A stretch of 64,000 nt of DNA from JAGVSZ01 sp019137045 (GTDB lineage Bacteria > Pseudomonadota > Gammaproteobacteria > Burkholderiales > SG8-39): contig JAXMFT010000013.1 of the NCBI GenBank assembly GCA_046347635.1, positions 1-64,000 on the forward strand, given 5' to 3'. The position numbers and the translations under genes are program-made. Below, piece after piece: positions 14,872 to 22,434 of the stretch (the first letter of the stretch is position 1; every line of letters begins with the position of its first letter). Below the pieces are notes generated by a model, which saw only the letters and a list, made by a program, of their open reading frames with translations, was not told the origin of the DNA and made no database searches.

Positions 14872-14901
14872 ACTATAGCACCGGGCGTTTGCGCCGCACA
14901 A
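14872..14901 (-). promoter_or_regulatory. Predicted promoter of the trp cluster
   Basis: TTGTGC (14901-14896) and TATAGT (14877-14872) are separated by 18 bases on the minus strand. Transcription would begin at about 14865, some 36 bases before the leader peptide ATG. Confidence 0.55.
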
Positions 14902-14974
14902 CCCGACGCCGCAGGGACGCCGCGGGGCGTCCGGGCCGCTCCATGCGCCGCGCCGGGTCCCGGTTCGTACCGCG

Positions 14975-15003
14975 TTGGAGACTCATATTGAGTCGGTTAT
15001 ACT
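14975..15003 (+). promoter_or_regulatory. Promoter and operator of the VapBC-type pair
   Basis: TTGGAG (14975-14980) and TATACT (14998-15003) are spaced by 17 bases. The spacer contains ACTCA-TAT-TGAGT, which extends to a GACTCATATTGAGTC palindrome (14980-14994), a likely operator for the ribbon-helix-helix antitoxin. The predicted start is at about 15010, immediately before the antitoxin ATG at 15011, so the mRNA would be leaderless or nearly so. Confidence 0.6.
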
Positions 15004-15010
15004 CATCCCC

Positions 15011-15268
15011 ATGAGTAAACGCCTCCAGGTGATCCTCGACGATCGCGAGATGCAGGAAGTGCGGCAGCACGCGCGGCGCAGCCGCATGACGGTGGCCGAG
15101 TGGGTGCGTCAGGCGCTGCGGATGGCGCGGCGCGCGCAACCGGCGAGCGACGGCGCGAAGAAGCTCGCGGTGGTCAGAGCCGCCGCCCGCCACGCTTTCC
15201 CGGCCGCCGACATCGACGCCATGCTGGCGGAGATCGAACGCGGCTACGCCGGCGACGCGGCCAAGTGA
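15011..15268 (+). CDS. Ribbon-helix-helix antitoxin of a VapBC-type module
   Basis: The 85-residue protein starts MSKRLQVILDDREMQEVRQ, a ribbon-helix-helix DNA-binding strand followed by helices with MTVAEWVRQALRMAR. The C-terminal half, rich in Ala and acidic residues, would wrap the toxin. The ATG at 15011 matches the beginning of the DNA-binding strand. The stop overlaps the toxin GTG start. The antitoxin is expected to repress its own promoter through the palindrome just upstream. Confidence 0.85.
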   Translation: MSKRLQVILDDREMQEVRQHARRSRMTVAEWVRQALRMARRAQPASDGAKKLAVVRAAARHAFPAADIDAMLAEIERGYAGDAAK

Positions 15269-15663
15269 TCTTCATCGACTCCAACATCCCGATGTATCTG
15301 GTCGGGGCGGCGCACCCGCACAAGGGCGATGCGCAGAAGCTGCTCGAACGCGCGATTGCGTCGGGCGAGCGGCTGGTGACCGATGCCGAGGTGCTCCAGG
15401 AGATCCTGCATCGCTACGTGGCGATCGACCGGCGCGACGCGATCCAGCCCGCGTTCGACGCGCTGCTCGGCGTCGTCGACGAGGTCTTCCCGGTTACCGC
15501 GGCCGACGCCGAACGGGCGAAGACGATCGTGCTCGGGCGCCGTACGCTCTCCGCCCGCGACGCGATCCACGCCGCCGTCATCGAGCGTGCGAAGGTGTCC
15601 CGCGTCATGAGCTTCGACAGCGGCTTCGACGCGCTGCCGGGGATCGTCCGGTTGAGCACTTGA
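15265..15663 (+). CDS. vapC: PIN-domain ribonuclease toxin (VapC type)
   Basis: The 132-residue protein is a PIN-domain nuclease. It opens MIFIDSNIPMYLVG with the first catalytic aspartate, has the conserved glutamate in TDAEVLQEILHRY, and further acidic residues in SARDAIHAAV and MSFDSGFDALPGI. VapC toxins cleave tRNA or rRNA and are neutralised by the cognate antitoxin. The GTG start overlaps the antitoxin stop as GTGA, giving translational coupling that keeps antitoxin in excess. All PIN acidic positions appear intact, so the toxin is probably active. Confidence 0.88.
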   Translation: MIFIDSNIPMYLVGAAHPHKGDAQKLLERAIASGERLVTDAEVLQEILHRYVAIDRRDAIQPAFDALLGVVDEVFPVTAADAERAKTIVLGRRTLSARDAIHAAVIERAKVSRVMSFDSGFDALPGIVRLST

Positions 15664-15681
15664 GCGCGCGTCCCGCGCCGC

Positions 15682-16362
15682 TCAGCGCACCGTCACGATC
15701 AGCGCTGCGGCCTCGGCGATCGAGGCCACCGTCCGGTCGCAGTCGAGCGACTCGACCGGCCGGCCCTCGTTGTAGCCGTAGGGCACGCACCAGACCGGGC
15801 ACCCTGCCGCCCGCGCCGCCTGCACGTCGATTGCCGAGTCTCCGATCATCAGCGCCTCGGCCGGCCGAATGCCGAGCCGCGCGCAGGCGGTGAGCACCGG
15901 CTCGGGGTGGGGCTTCTTCTGCGCGACGGTGTCGCCGCACACCACCACGCCGAAGAACCCGTCCAGCGCGGTGCGCTGCAGCAGATCGAGGGTGAACCGC
16001 TCGGCCTTGTTCGTGATGCACGCCATCGGCACGGCCGCCGCCTGCAGGGCGCGCAGGCCCGCGCGCACGCCGGGGAAAGGCAGCGCGCGCCGGCCGGACT
16101 CCGCCGCGTAGTGGCGTTCGTAGGCCGGCAGCGCGCGCGCGAACAGCGCCGGATCGGCCGCCGCGTCGAGCGCGCCGGTGAGCGCCCGCTCCACGAGCTT
16201 CGGGATCCCCTTGCCGATATAGGTCGCGATCAGCGCGGGAGCGCGCGCCGGCAGGCCGAGCTCGGCGAGCATCGCGTTTGCCGCGGCGGCGAGGTCGGGC
16301 GCGCTGTCGAGCAGCGTGCCGTCGAGGTCGAAGAGGACCGCGCGCGGCCCCGGCGGGCTCAT
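15682..16362 (-). CDS. gph: Phosphoglycolate phosphatase
   Basis: This 226-residue HAD-superfamily hydrolase dephosphorylates 2-phosphoglycolate formed during DNA repair or photorespiratory-type metabolism. It has motif I AVLFDLDGTLLDSAPDL, motif II CITNKAERFT, and motifs III and IV in KKPHPEPVL and MIGDSAIDVQAAR. The ATG at 16362 overlaps the rpe stop as ATGA, the standard rpe-gph arrangement. In many betaproteobacteria this pair lies just ahead of trpE; here the VapBC module lies between them and trpE. Confidence 0.93.
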   Translation of the reverse strand: MSPPGPRAVLFDLDGTLLDSAPDLAAAANAMLAELGLPARAPALIATYIGKGIPKLVERALTGALDAAADPALFARALPAYERHYAAESGRRALPFPGVRAGLRALQAAAVPMACITNKAERFTLDLLQRTALDGFFGVVVCGDTVAQKKPHPEPVLTACARLGIRPAEALMIGDSAIDVQAARAAGCPVWCVPYGYNEGRPVESLDCDRTVASIAEAAALIVTVR

Positions 16363-17033
16363 GCGGCGGCCGCGAGCTGCGCCCGCATGGCCGCGATCGT
16401 CGCCTGGTAGTCCCTGGCGCCGAAGATCGCCGAGCCGGCGACGAACGTGTCGGCGCCGGCGCGCGCGATCGCGGCGATGTTGTCCACCTTCACGCCGCCG
16501 TCCACCTCCAGCATCACGTCGCGGCCCGACGCGTCGATGCGCCGGCGCACCGCGCGCACCTTCTCCAGCGCGTGGGGAATGAACTGCTGCCCGCCGAAGC
16601 CCGGGTTCACCGACATGATCAGCACCAGGTCGAGCAGGTGCAGCGTGTGGTCGAGGTAGTCGAGCGGCGTCGCCGGGTTGAAGACGAGGCCGGGCTTGCA
16701 GCCGCACTCGCGAATGAGCCCGATCGTGCGGTCGACGTGCTCGCTCGCCTCCGGATGGAAGCTGATGATGCTGGCGCCGGCGCGGGCGAAGTCGGGCACG
16801 ATGCGGTCCACCGGCTTCACCATCAGGTGCACGTCGATCGGCGCCTGCGTCAGCGGGCGGATCGCCGCGCACACGAGCGGGCCGACGGTGAGGTTGGGGA
16901 CGTAATGGTTGTCCATCACGTCGAAGTGAACGAGGTCGGCGCCCGCCGCGATCACCGCCGCGACCTCTTCTCCCAGCCGCGCGAAATCCGCCGACAGGAT
17001 GCTGGGCGCGATGCGGAAGGGACCGCGGGCCAT
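16359..17033 (-). CDS. rpe: Ribulose-phosphate 3-epimerase
   Basis: Rpe interconverts ribulose 5-phosphate and xylulose 5-phosphate in the pentose phosphate pathway. The 224-residue TIM barrel opens MARGPFRIAPSILSADFARLG. It contains the metal-binding HFDVMDNHYVPNLTVGP and HLMVKP motifs, MSVNPGFGGQQFIP, and VDGGVKVDN. It is co-translated with gph through a four-base overlap. Confidence 0.97.
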   Translation of the reverse strand: MARGPFRIAPSILSADFARLGEEVAAVIAAGADLVHFDVMDNHYVPNLTVGPLVCAAIRPLTQAPIDVHLMVKPVDRIVPDFARAGASIISFHPEASEHVDRTIGLIRECGCKPGLVFNPATPLDYLDHTLHLLDLVLIMSVNPGFGGQQFIPHALEKVRAVRRRIDASGRDVMLEVDGGVKVDNIAAIARAGADTFVAGSAIFGARDYQATIAAMRAQLAAAA

Positions 17034-17128
17034 GGCTCGGCCCGATTCTAGCCGGTCGGCCGCCCGCGGCGCGCCCGCGCGGGGCGCGCTTGTGCGCGGT
17101 CGCGAATTCGGGTGGAATAGCCGCGCCC

Positions 17129-17506
17129 ATGGCCGCCCGGCACGAGATCACCGTCACGCCGAAGACGCAGTACCTCGCCGACCAGTCGGACGAGGCCGCC
17201 GAGCGCTACGTGTTCGCCTACACCATCACCATCCGCAACACCGGCACGGCGAGCGCGCAGCTCATCAGCCGCCACTGGATCATCACCGACGCGAACGGGA
17301 AAGTGCAGGAGGTGAAGGGCCTGGGCGTGGTCGGCGAGCAGCCCAGGCTCGCGCCGGGCGAGTCCTACGAGTACACGAGCGGCGCGGCGATCGCCACGCC
17401 GGTCGGCACCATGCGCGGCAGCTACCAGATGATCGCCGAGGACGGCACCCGGTTCGACGCGCCGATCCCGGAGTTCACGCTCTCGATCCCGCGCGTGCTG
17501 CACTAG
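17129..17506 (+). CDS. apaG: ApaG (DUF525) protein
   Basis: The 125-residue protein is a single ApaG beta-sandwich domain, with the family motifs YVFAYTITIRNTG, SRHWIITDANG, GVVGEQPRLAPGESYEYTSG and GTMRGSYQM. ApaG proteins are linked to Co2+ and Mg2+ tolerance and are often near apaH or rsmA; the biochemical role is unsettled. The ATG at 17129 gives the family's usual N-terminus. The gene is divergent from rpe and is followed after 13 bases by a methyltransferase gene. Confidence 0.93.
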   Translation: MAARHEITVTPKTQYLADQSDEAAERYVFAYTITIRNTGTASAQLISRHWIITDANGKVQEVKGLGVVGEQPRLAPGESYEYTSGAAIATPVGTMRGSYQMIAEDGTRFDAPIPEFTLSIPRVLH

Positions 17507-17519
17507 CACGCGCCGTCCC

Positions 17520-18140
17520 GTGTCCCTGCACCGCAGCTACCGGCTGCTCGCGCCGGTCTACGACCTCGCCGTGCGCCGCGCGAGCCGCGCCGCCCGGGCG
17601 GCGAGCCTCGCCCGGCTGCCGGCGCACGCCGGTGCGCGCGTGCTCGTCGCCGGGATCGGCACCGGGCTCGACGTGCCCCACCTGCCGCCCGGCAACGACT
17701 ACGTCGGCATCGACCTGACCGCCGCGATGCTCGCGCGCGTGCCGCGCCGGGAGCGCCTCGCGCTCGTGCGCGGCGACGCGCTGCGGCTGCCGTTCGCCGA
17801 CCGCGCGTTCGACTTCGTCGTGCTGCACCTGATCGTCGCGGTCGTGCCGGAGCCTGCGCGCTGCCTCGCCGAGACCGCGCGCGTCCTGAGGCCCGGGGGG
17901 CGCGCCTTCGTGCTCGACAAGTTCCTGCGCCCGGGCGAGCGCGCGCCGCTGCGCCGCGCGCTGAACGCGCTGTCGCGCCACGTCGCGACGCGGCTCGACG
18001 TGGTGTTCGAGGACGCGCTCGCCGCGGCGCCGCTGCTCGCGGTGGAATCCGACCTGCCGGTGCTCGCCGGCGGATGGTTCCGCTCGATCGCGCTGGTGCG
18101 GCGCGCGCCGGCTACTTCTTCATCGTCCACCAGACGATGA
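17520..18140 (+). CDS. Class I SAM-dependent methyltransferase
   Basis: The 206-residue protein has a Rossmann-type SAM-binding fold. Motif I is VLVAGIGTGLDVPHLP, with the usual E/D-x-G slightly changed to AGIGTG; YVGIDLTAAML and DALRLPFADRAFDFVVLHLIVAVV follow, with post-motif VLRPGGRAFVLDKF. The opening HRSYRLLAPVYDLAV resembles UbiE and phosphatidylethanolamine N-methyltransferase relatives, but the substrate cannot be told. The start is a GTG 13 bases after apaG. Its 3' end overlaps a small membrane-protein gene on the other strand by 29 bases. Confidence 0.82.
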   Translation: MSLHRSYRLLAPVYDLAVRRASRAARAASLARLPAHAGARVLVAGIGTGLDVPHLPPGNDYVGIDLTAAMLARVPRRERLALVRGDALRLPFADRAFDFVVLHLIVAVVPEPARCLAETARVLRPGGRAFVLDKFLRPGERAPLRRALNALSRHVATRLDVVFEDALAAAPLLAVESDLPVLAGGWFRSIALVRRAPATSSSSTRR

Positions 18141-18198
18141 ACGCGAGCAGGGCGAGCGCGGCCGCCGCCTCGACGAGGAAGATCCAGAGGCCCTGCAT
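18112..18198 (-). CDS. 28-residue single-pass membrane microprotein
   Basis: A short minus-strand frame encodes 28 residues: MQGLWIFLVEA, then a hydrophobic alanine/leucine helix, then AFIVWWTMKK and a stop. Nearly the whole protein is one transmembrane segment with two lysines at the end and a paired tryptophan at the interface. Very short proteins of this WIFL-EA...FIVWWT form occur in other betaproteobacteria, which supports a real gene. It overlaps the 3' end of the methyltransferase gene, and its start codon coincides with the proposed mltA start on the other strand. Function is unknown. Confidence 0.65.
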   Translation of the reverse strand: MQGLWIFLVEAAAALALLAFIVWWTMKK

Positions 18199-19474
18199 GG
18201 GTGGCTATACTCGGCGCGTGGTGGGTGCCGCCGAATTCCGGGTCGGACGCGGGCGGCGCGCGATCTTAGCGCGCCGGCTCGCCGCGGTCGCGGCGCTGGT
18301 TCTCGCTGCGTGCGCGACGCAGCCGCCGGCGCCGCCCGGCGCGCAGGCTTGCCCCGCGCCGCAGCCCTGCCCCGCGTGCCCGGTGTGCCCCGCGCCGGAG
18401 CCGCCCAAGGTCCCGACGCTCGCGCCGGCGTCGTTCGCCGAGCTGCCGGGATGGACGAGCGACGATCTCGCCGCGGCGTGGCCGGCGTTTCGCGCGAGCT
18501 GCCGCGCACTGCGCTTCCGCGCGGCCTGGCGCGAAGCCTGCGCGCGCGCGGAGTCGCTCGCCACTCCGGACGCCGCGGCGGTGCGCGCGTACTTCGAGGC
18601 GAACTTCGCGCCGTATCGCGTCGCCAACGCCGACGGCACGACGACCGGGCTCGTGACCGGCTACTACGAGCCGCTGCTGCGCGGCAGCCGCGAGCGGCGG
18701 GCGCCGTTCGTGCACCCGCTCTACGCGCCGCCCGACGACCTGCTCGTCATCGACCTCGCGGCGGTCGCGCCCGACACGCGCAACATGCGCCTGCGCGGGC
18801 GGCTCGACGGCCGCCGGGTCGTGCCGTACTGGTCGCGCGCCGAGATCGAGGACGGCAAGGCGCCGGTCGGCGGGAAGGAGCTCGTCTACGTCGACGACGC
18901 GATCGAGGCGTTCTTCCTGCAGATCCAGGGGTCGGGGCGGGTGCGCTTGGAGAGCGGCGAGGAGCTGCGCCTCGGCTACGCGGACCAGAACGGGCATCCG
19001 TACCACTCGATCGGGCGCTGGCTGGTCGAGCGGGGCGAGCTCGAGCTCGGTCAGGCGAGCATGCAGGGCATCCAGGCCTGGGCGCGCGCGCACCCGACGC
19101 GGGTCGCGGAGCTGCTCAACCAGAATCCCAGTTTCGTGTTCTTCCGCGTGCTCGAGCCCGGTCCGAACGGTCCGCCCGGCGCGCTCGGCGTGCCGCTCAC
19201 CGCCGAGCGCTCGATCGCCGTCGATCCCCGCTTCGTCCCGCTCGGCGCACCGGTCGTCCTCGCGACGACGCACCCCAATTCGAGCGTGCCGCTGGAGCGG
19301 CTGGTCGTCGCGCAGGACACGGGCGGCGCGATCCGCGGCGCGGTGCGCGCGGACTTCTTCTGGGGCACCGGCCCGGACGCCGGCCTGCTGGCCGGGCGCA
19401 TGCGCCAGCAGGGCCGCATGTGGGTGCTGCTGCCGCGCGGCTACCCGGTTCCGGCCGCGGACAACCGTCGCTGA
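18197..19474 (+). CDS. mltA: Membrane-bound lytic murein transglycosylase A
   Basis: MltA cleaves murein glycan strands with formation of 1,6-anhydromuramic acid. The product has a lipoprotein signal ending in the lipobox LAAC, a Pro/Cys-rich linker (PCPACPVCPAPEPPKVP), the MltA barrel domain (VTGYYEPLLRGSRER, YWSRAEIEDG, AFFLQIQGSGRV) and the 3D domain with QDTGGAIRGAVRADFFWG, which carries the catalytic aspartate. The start is uncertain. The ATG at 18197 has AGAGG at good spacing and gives 425 residues, but GTG codons at 18218 or 18221 would give a more usual signal peptide and lie just after a TATACT box. Confidence 0.9.
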   Translation: MGGYTRRVVGAAEFRVGRGRRAILARRLAAVAALVLAACATQPPAPPGAQACPAPQPCPACPVCPAPEPPKVPTLAPASFAELPGWTSDDLAAAWPAFRASCRALRFRAAWREACARAESLATPDAAAVRAYFEANFAPYRVANADGTTTGLVTGYYEPLLRGSRERRAPFVHPLYAPPDDLLVIDLAAVAPDTRNMRLRGRLDGRRVVPYWSRAEIEDGKAPVGGKELVYVDDAIEAFFLQIQGSGRVRLESGEELRLGYADQNGHPYHSIGRWLVERGELELGQASMQGIQAWARAHPTRVAELLNQNPSFVFFRVLEPGPNGPPGALGVPLTAERSIAVDPRFVPLGAPVVLATTHPNSSVPLERLVVAQDTGGAIRGAVRADFFWGTGPDAGLLAGRMRQQGRMWVLLPRGYPVPAADNRR

Positions 19475-19570
19475 GGCGCCTCGCGCCGGGTTCTGCCTGC
19501 TGCGTCGCCGCCGCCGCGCGCGCAATTGCGCTCGCGCCCGAGGCGGGCTGCCCTGCGCGCTAGCCGCGCG

Positions 19571-20308
19571 TCACTGCTTGTTCGCCTGCGCCTGGTCGAG
19601 CAGCTGGCTCAGCTGCGCCGCGGGGCGCCAGCCCGACAGGCGCTGCCCGTCGACGAAGATCAGCGTCGGGGTGCCGTTCACGCGGAACTTCCTGCCGAGC
19701 TCGAGATTGCGGTCGATCGGGTTGGGACAGTTCCCGTTCGCGGTCGGCTTGATGTCCTTGAGCATGAGGTCCTGCCAGGCCTTCGCCCGGTCCGGCGAGC
19801 ACCAGATCGCGCGCGAGAGCGGCCCCGACTCCGGCGAGATGATCGGCAGCATGAAGACGTGCACGGTGACGTCGTCCATCTTCACCAGCTCGTTGTCGAA
19901 TTTCTTGCAGTAGGGGCAGCGCGGGTCGGAGAAGTAGGCGAACTGCCGCGTGCCCTTGCCGCGCACGATCTTGAACGCCTGGTTGAGCGGCAGGTCGGCG
20001 AAGCGCACCGTGTTCAGCTTGCGCATCCGCAGCTCGGTGAGGTCGGTCTGCGTCTTGCCCTCGTACACCGTGCCGAGGAAGAAGTGCGTCGCCTCGTCGT
20101 TGGTGTAGAGCAGGCGCGTGCCCTCCGGCGTGGCGACGCGCACCTCCCACAGGCCGAGGAACCCCGCGCGGGCGATGCCCTCGACCTTCATGTCCGCGCC
20201 GAGAAACGCCTCCGCGGCCCTGCGGACGGTGGCTTCGTCGCGGGCGACCGCGGTCCCGCCGGCGAGCGCCGTCGCGAGAACGAGCAGGGGGAGCAGGCGT
20301 TTCAGCAT
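19571..20308 (-). CDS. dsbC: Thiol:disulfide interchange protein DsbC
   Basis: DsbC is a periplasmic disulfide isomerase and chaperone. The 245-residue precursor has a signal peptide (MLKRLLPLLVLATALAGGTA), an N-terminal dimerisation domain, and a thioredoxin fold with the CPYC active site in YFSDPRCPYCKKFDNEL and the cis-proline NGTPTLIF. A second cysteine pair (IWCS and GNCPNP) matches the structural disulfide of E. coli DsbC. The ATG at 20308 follows a GGAAGGA ribosome binding site. It lies 28 bases after a UbiH-family gene. LptD, encoded in this window, is a known class of DsbC client. Confidence 0.95.
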   Translation of the reverse strand: MLKRLLPLLVLATALAGGTAVARDEATVRRAAEAFLGADMKVEGIARAGFLGLWEVRVATPEGTRLLYTNDEATHFFLGTVYEGKTQTDLTELRMRKLNTVRFADLPLNQAFKIVRGKGTRQFAYFSDPRCPYCKKFDNELVKMDDVTVHVFMLPIISPESGPLSRAIWCSPDRAKAWQDLMLKDIKPTANGNCPNPIDRNLELGRKFRVNGTPTLIFVDGQRLSGWRPAAQLSQLLDQAQANKQ

Positions 20309-20336
20309 TGGAATCCTTCCGTGGGTCGCCGTCCGG

Positions 20337-21515
20337 TCAGCCGACGGCATGGCGGACGAGCAGGTTCTTTACGACCGGCAACCGGTCGGTCAGGTTCAAT
20401 CCGGCGTTGCGGAGCCGTGACGGAATCGTCCCTGCCTGACCGAAGAGTCCGACCAGTCCGTGGGTGACGGCGCGCATCGCGAGTATAGCTTCCGCCCGCG
20501 CGCGCTCGTAACGCCGGAGCACCGCCCGCTCCCCGGGATCGGCCGGACCGCGCGCGCGCAGCACGCGCGCGAGCACTTGCGCGTCGCCGAAGCCGAGGTT
20601 CACGCCCTGCCCCGCGAGCGGGTGAACGACGTGCGCCGCGTCGCCCACGAGCGCGACGCGCGGCGCGATCATCGACTGCGCGGTCAGGCGCTGCAGCGGG
20701 AACGCCCGTGCGGCCGTGAGCAGCGCGAGCGCGCCCAGAGCGCCCTGCCCGGCGGCCGCGACGCGCCGGCACAGCTCCGCCTGTTCGAGCGCAACGAGCT
20801 CGCGCCCATGCGCCGCGGGCGTGGACCACACCATCGACATCCGGTCGCCGGCGAGCGGGAGGTACGCGAGCACGCCGTCGGGCCGGAACCACTGATACGC
20901 CACGCCGCGGTGTGCCTGCGCGAGCGCGAAGTTCGCGACCACGCCGAGCTGGCCGTAGGGCTGCGCGCGGGCGGTGAGCCGCGCGTTTCGCCGCACCCAC
21001 GATTGCGCCCCGTCCGCGCCGACGACCAGTCGGGCGGAGAGCGCCGTGCCGTCGGCGAGCGTCAGCGTCGCGGCGCGCTCGCCGACGTCGAGGCCCGCGC
21101 ACTGCGCCGGCGCGAACAGGCGCGCGCCGTTCGCTTCGAGCACCTGCCAGAGCGCCTGCTGGAGGCGCGCGCTCTCGACGACGTGCGCGAGCGCCGCGAC
21201 CCCCGTCTCGTAGGCGGAGAATTCCAGGCGCGCGCCCGGCGCGTCGCCGGAGACGCACATGGCGGCGACCGGCTGGACGCGCGCGCGGTCGAGCCGCTCC
21301 CACGCGCCGACCTCGGCCAGGAACGCGGCCGAGGCGGGGCTGATCGCATAGATCCTGCTGTCCCAGTCGTCGCCAGGCCGCGGAGGGGGCGTCGGCTCGA
21401 CCACGGCGGCGCGCAGGCCGCTGCCGGCCAGCGCCGCGGCGACACTCGCCCCGACGAGCCCGGCGCCGACGACCACGACATCGAACTGCGCGGCGTCTCG
21501 AGGATGGCCTACCAT
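20337..21515 (-). CDS. UbiH/UbiF/VisC family FAD-dependent hydroxylase
   Basis: The 392-residue flavoprotein has the FAD-binding VVVGAGLVGASVAAALAGSG, the NADPH/FAD motif RLVVGADGAQSWVR and the signature GDAAHVVHPLAGQGVNLGFGDA. Members hydroxylate the ubiquinone precursor ring under aerobic conditions. A second family member adjacent to pepP (42773) is the better UbiH candidate, so this one is probably UbiI-like or another regiospecific type; assignment by sequence alone is unsafe. It is followed closely by dsbC on the same strand. Confidence 0.88.
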   Translation of the reverse strand: MVGHPRDAAQFDVVVVGAGLVGASVAAALAGSGLRAAVVEPTPPPRPGDDWDSRIYAISPASAAFLAEVGAWERLDRARVQPVAAMCVSGDAPGARLEFSAYETGVAALAHVVESARLQQALWQVLEANGARLFAPAQCAGLDVGERAATLTLADGTALSARLVVGADGAQSWVRRNARLTARAQPYGQLGVVANFALAQAHRGVAYQWFRPDGVLAYLPLAGDRMSMVWSTPAAHGRELVALEQAELCRRVAAAGQGALGALALLTAARAFPLQRLTAQSMIAPRVALVGDAAHVVHPLAGQGVNLGFGDAQVLARVLRARGPADPGERAVLRRYERARAEAILAMRAVTHGLVGLFGQAGTIPSRLRNAGLNLTDRLPVVKNLLVRHAVG

Positions 21516-21675
21516 TTGCGCCGGATCGCCACGGCGAGCGGATCGACGCGCTCCTTCACTGCGTCATCGAGGTGGACGGTCTTCGTGGAGCACATGGGCG
21601 TACAGACGCGTTACGTGTGGACGGACAGATGTTATTCCGAGCAAGCCGATGGGCGTCCCGCGGCGGGTCGGTCGC

Positions 21676-21704
21676 TTGACCCGCTCCACCCCGCCCCGGA
21701 TAAT
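21676..21704 (+). promoter_or_regulatory. Promoter of the tRNA gene
   Basis: TTGACC (21676-21681) and GATAAT (21699-21704) are spaced by exactly 17 bases, and the tRNA begins 14 bases after the -10 box. The first 160 bases of this gap (21516-21675) hold no gene I can support. Confidence 0.8.
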
Positions 21705-21718
21705 CGCGCCCCTTCCCT

Positions 21719-21794
21719 GGCGAGTTAGCTCAGCGGTTAGAGCAGCGGAATCATAATCCGTTGGTCCGGGGTTCAAATCCCTGACTCGCCACCA
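21719..21794 (+). tRNA. tRNA with CAT anticodon, annotated tRNA-Met
   Basis: A complete 76-nt cloverleaf is visible. The 7-bp acceptor stem is GGCGAGT with ACTCGCC, followed by an encoded CCA. The D arm is GCTCAGCGGTTAGAGC, the anticodon loop ATCATAA carries CAT at positions 34-36, and the T arm contains GGTTCAAATCC. The acceptor stem starts with a paired G1, so it is not initiator tRNA. It is elongator tRNA-Met or the lysidine-modified tRNA-Ile that also has CAT; the body does not settle this by eye. A T run follows. Confidence 0.93.
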
Positions 21795-21917
21795 TTTTTC
21801 TCGCCTTGCCCGGGGTTTTGCACGCGTTTGCGTGGCATTCGCCGCGGCGCGCCGCCGCGTTCGCCGCGAACCGGGCGCAAACCGCCTAAAATGGCCTCCG
21901 ATCAAAGGATTCCGCCC

Positions 21918-22406
21918 ATGTCTTCACGCCTGCGTTCCGCCCGGTTGGTGATCGCGCTGGCCCTCGCGCTGTGGGCGCTGGCCGGGGTCGGGCAGGTGGC
22001 GGTCCGGACGCTCCCGGAAGACGCCCGCCGCGGCTACCTTTCCTTCGTGCGGGAGAACGTCGTGTCCCTCGACGGCAAGGAGATCAAGATCGCGCCCGGC
22101 GGCCAGATTCGCGGCGCGAACAACCTGCTCGTGCTGCCCGCGCAGCTGCCGCGCAACGCGCTCGTGAAGTACCAGCTCGACGGCGGCGGGAACCTCTTCC
22201 GCGCCTGGATCCTGACCGCGGACGAGGCGAAGAAGCCGGACAAGTACGCCGCCCCGACCTTGCCGTGGAGCACCTCGCCCGAGCAGGGCCGGCCCATGGA
22301 CCAGGTCCTGGGCACGCCGCCGCCGAGCCGCATCGGCCTGCGGCCGGGCGACCCGCCGCGCGACACGACGATCCCGCCCGGACCGGGCCAGTCCACCAAC
22401 CCGTAA
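21918..22406 (+). CDS. Exported protein of unknown function upstream of miaB
   Basis: The 162-residue protein has a signal peptide or anchor (about residues 1-27, RLVIALALALWALAGVG). A compact beta-rich region follows at about 30-115 with KEIKIAPGGQIRGANNLLVLP. The tail is proline- and glycine-rich. The central part reads as a small periplasmic domain. The ATG at 21918 directly precedes the signal peptide. It lies 28 bases before miaB and may be co-transcribed with it. No function can be given. Confidence 0.8.
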   Translation: MSSRLRSARLVIALALALWALAGVGQVAVRTLPEDARRGYLSFVRENVVSLDGKEIKIAPGGQIRGANNLLVLPAQLPRNALVKYQLDGGGNLFRAWILTADEAKKPDKYAAPTLPWSTSPEQGRPMDQVLGTPPPSRIGLRPGDPPRDTTIPPGPGQSTNP

Positions 22407-22434
22407 TCGGCTGCCCCGCCCGCACGAGAGCGCG

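Noticed and set aside
19520..19531. GCGCAATTGCGC palindrome between mltA and dsbC as a terminator or operator
   Set aside because: It is short, lacks a T run, and such GC palindromes are frequent in this base composition.
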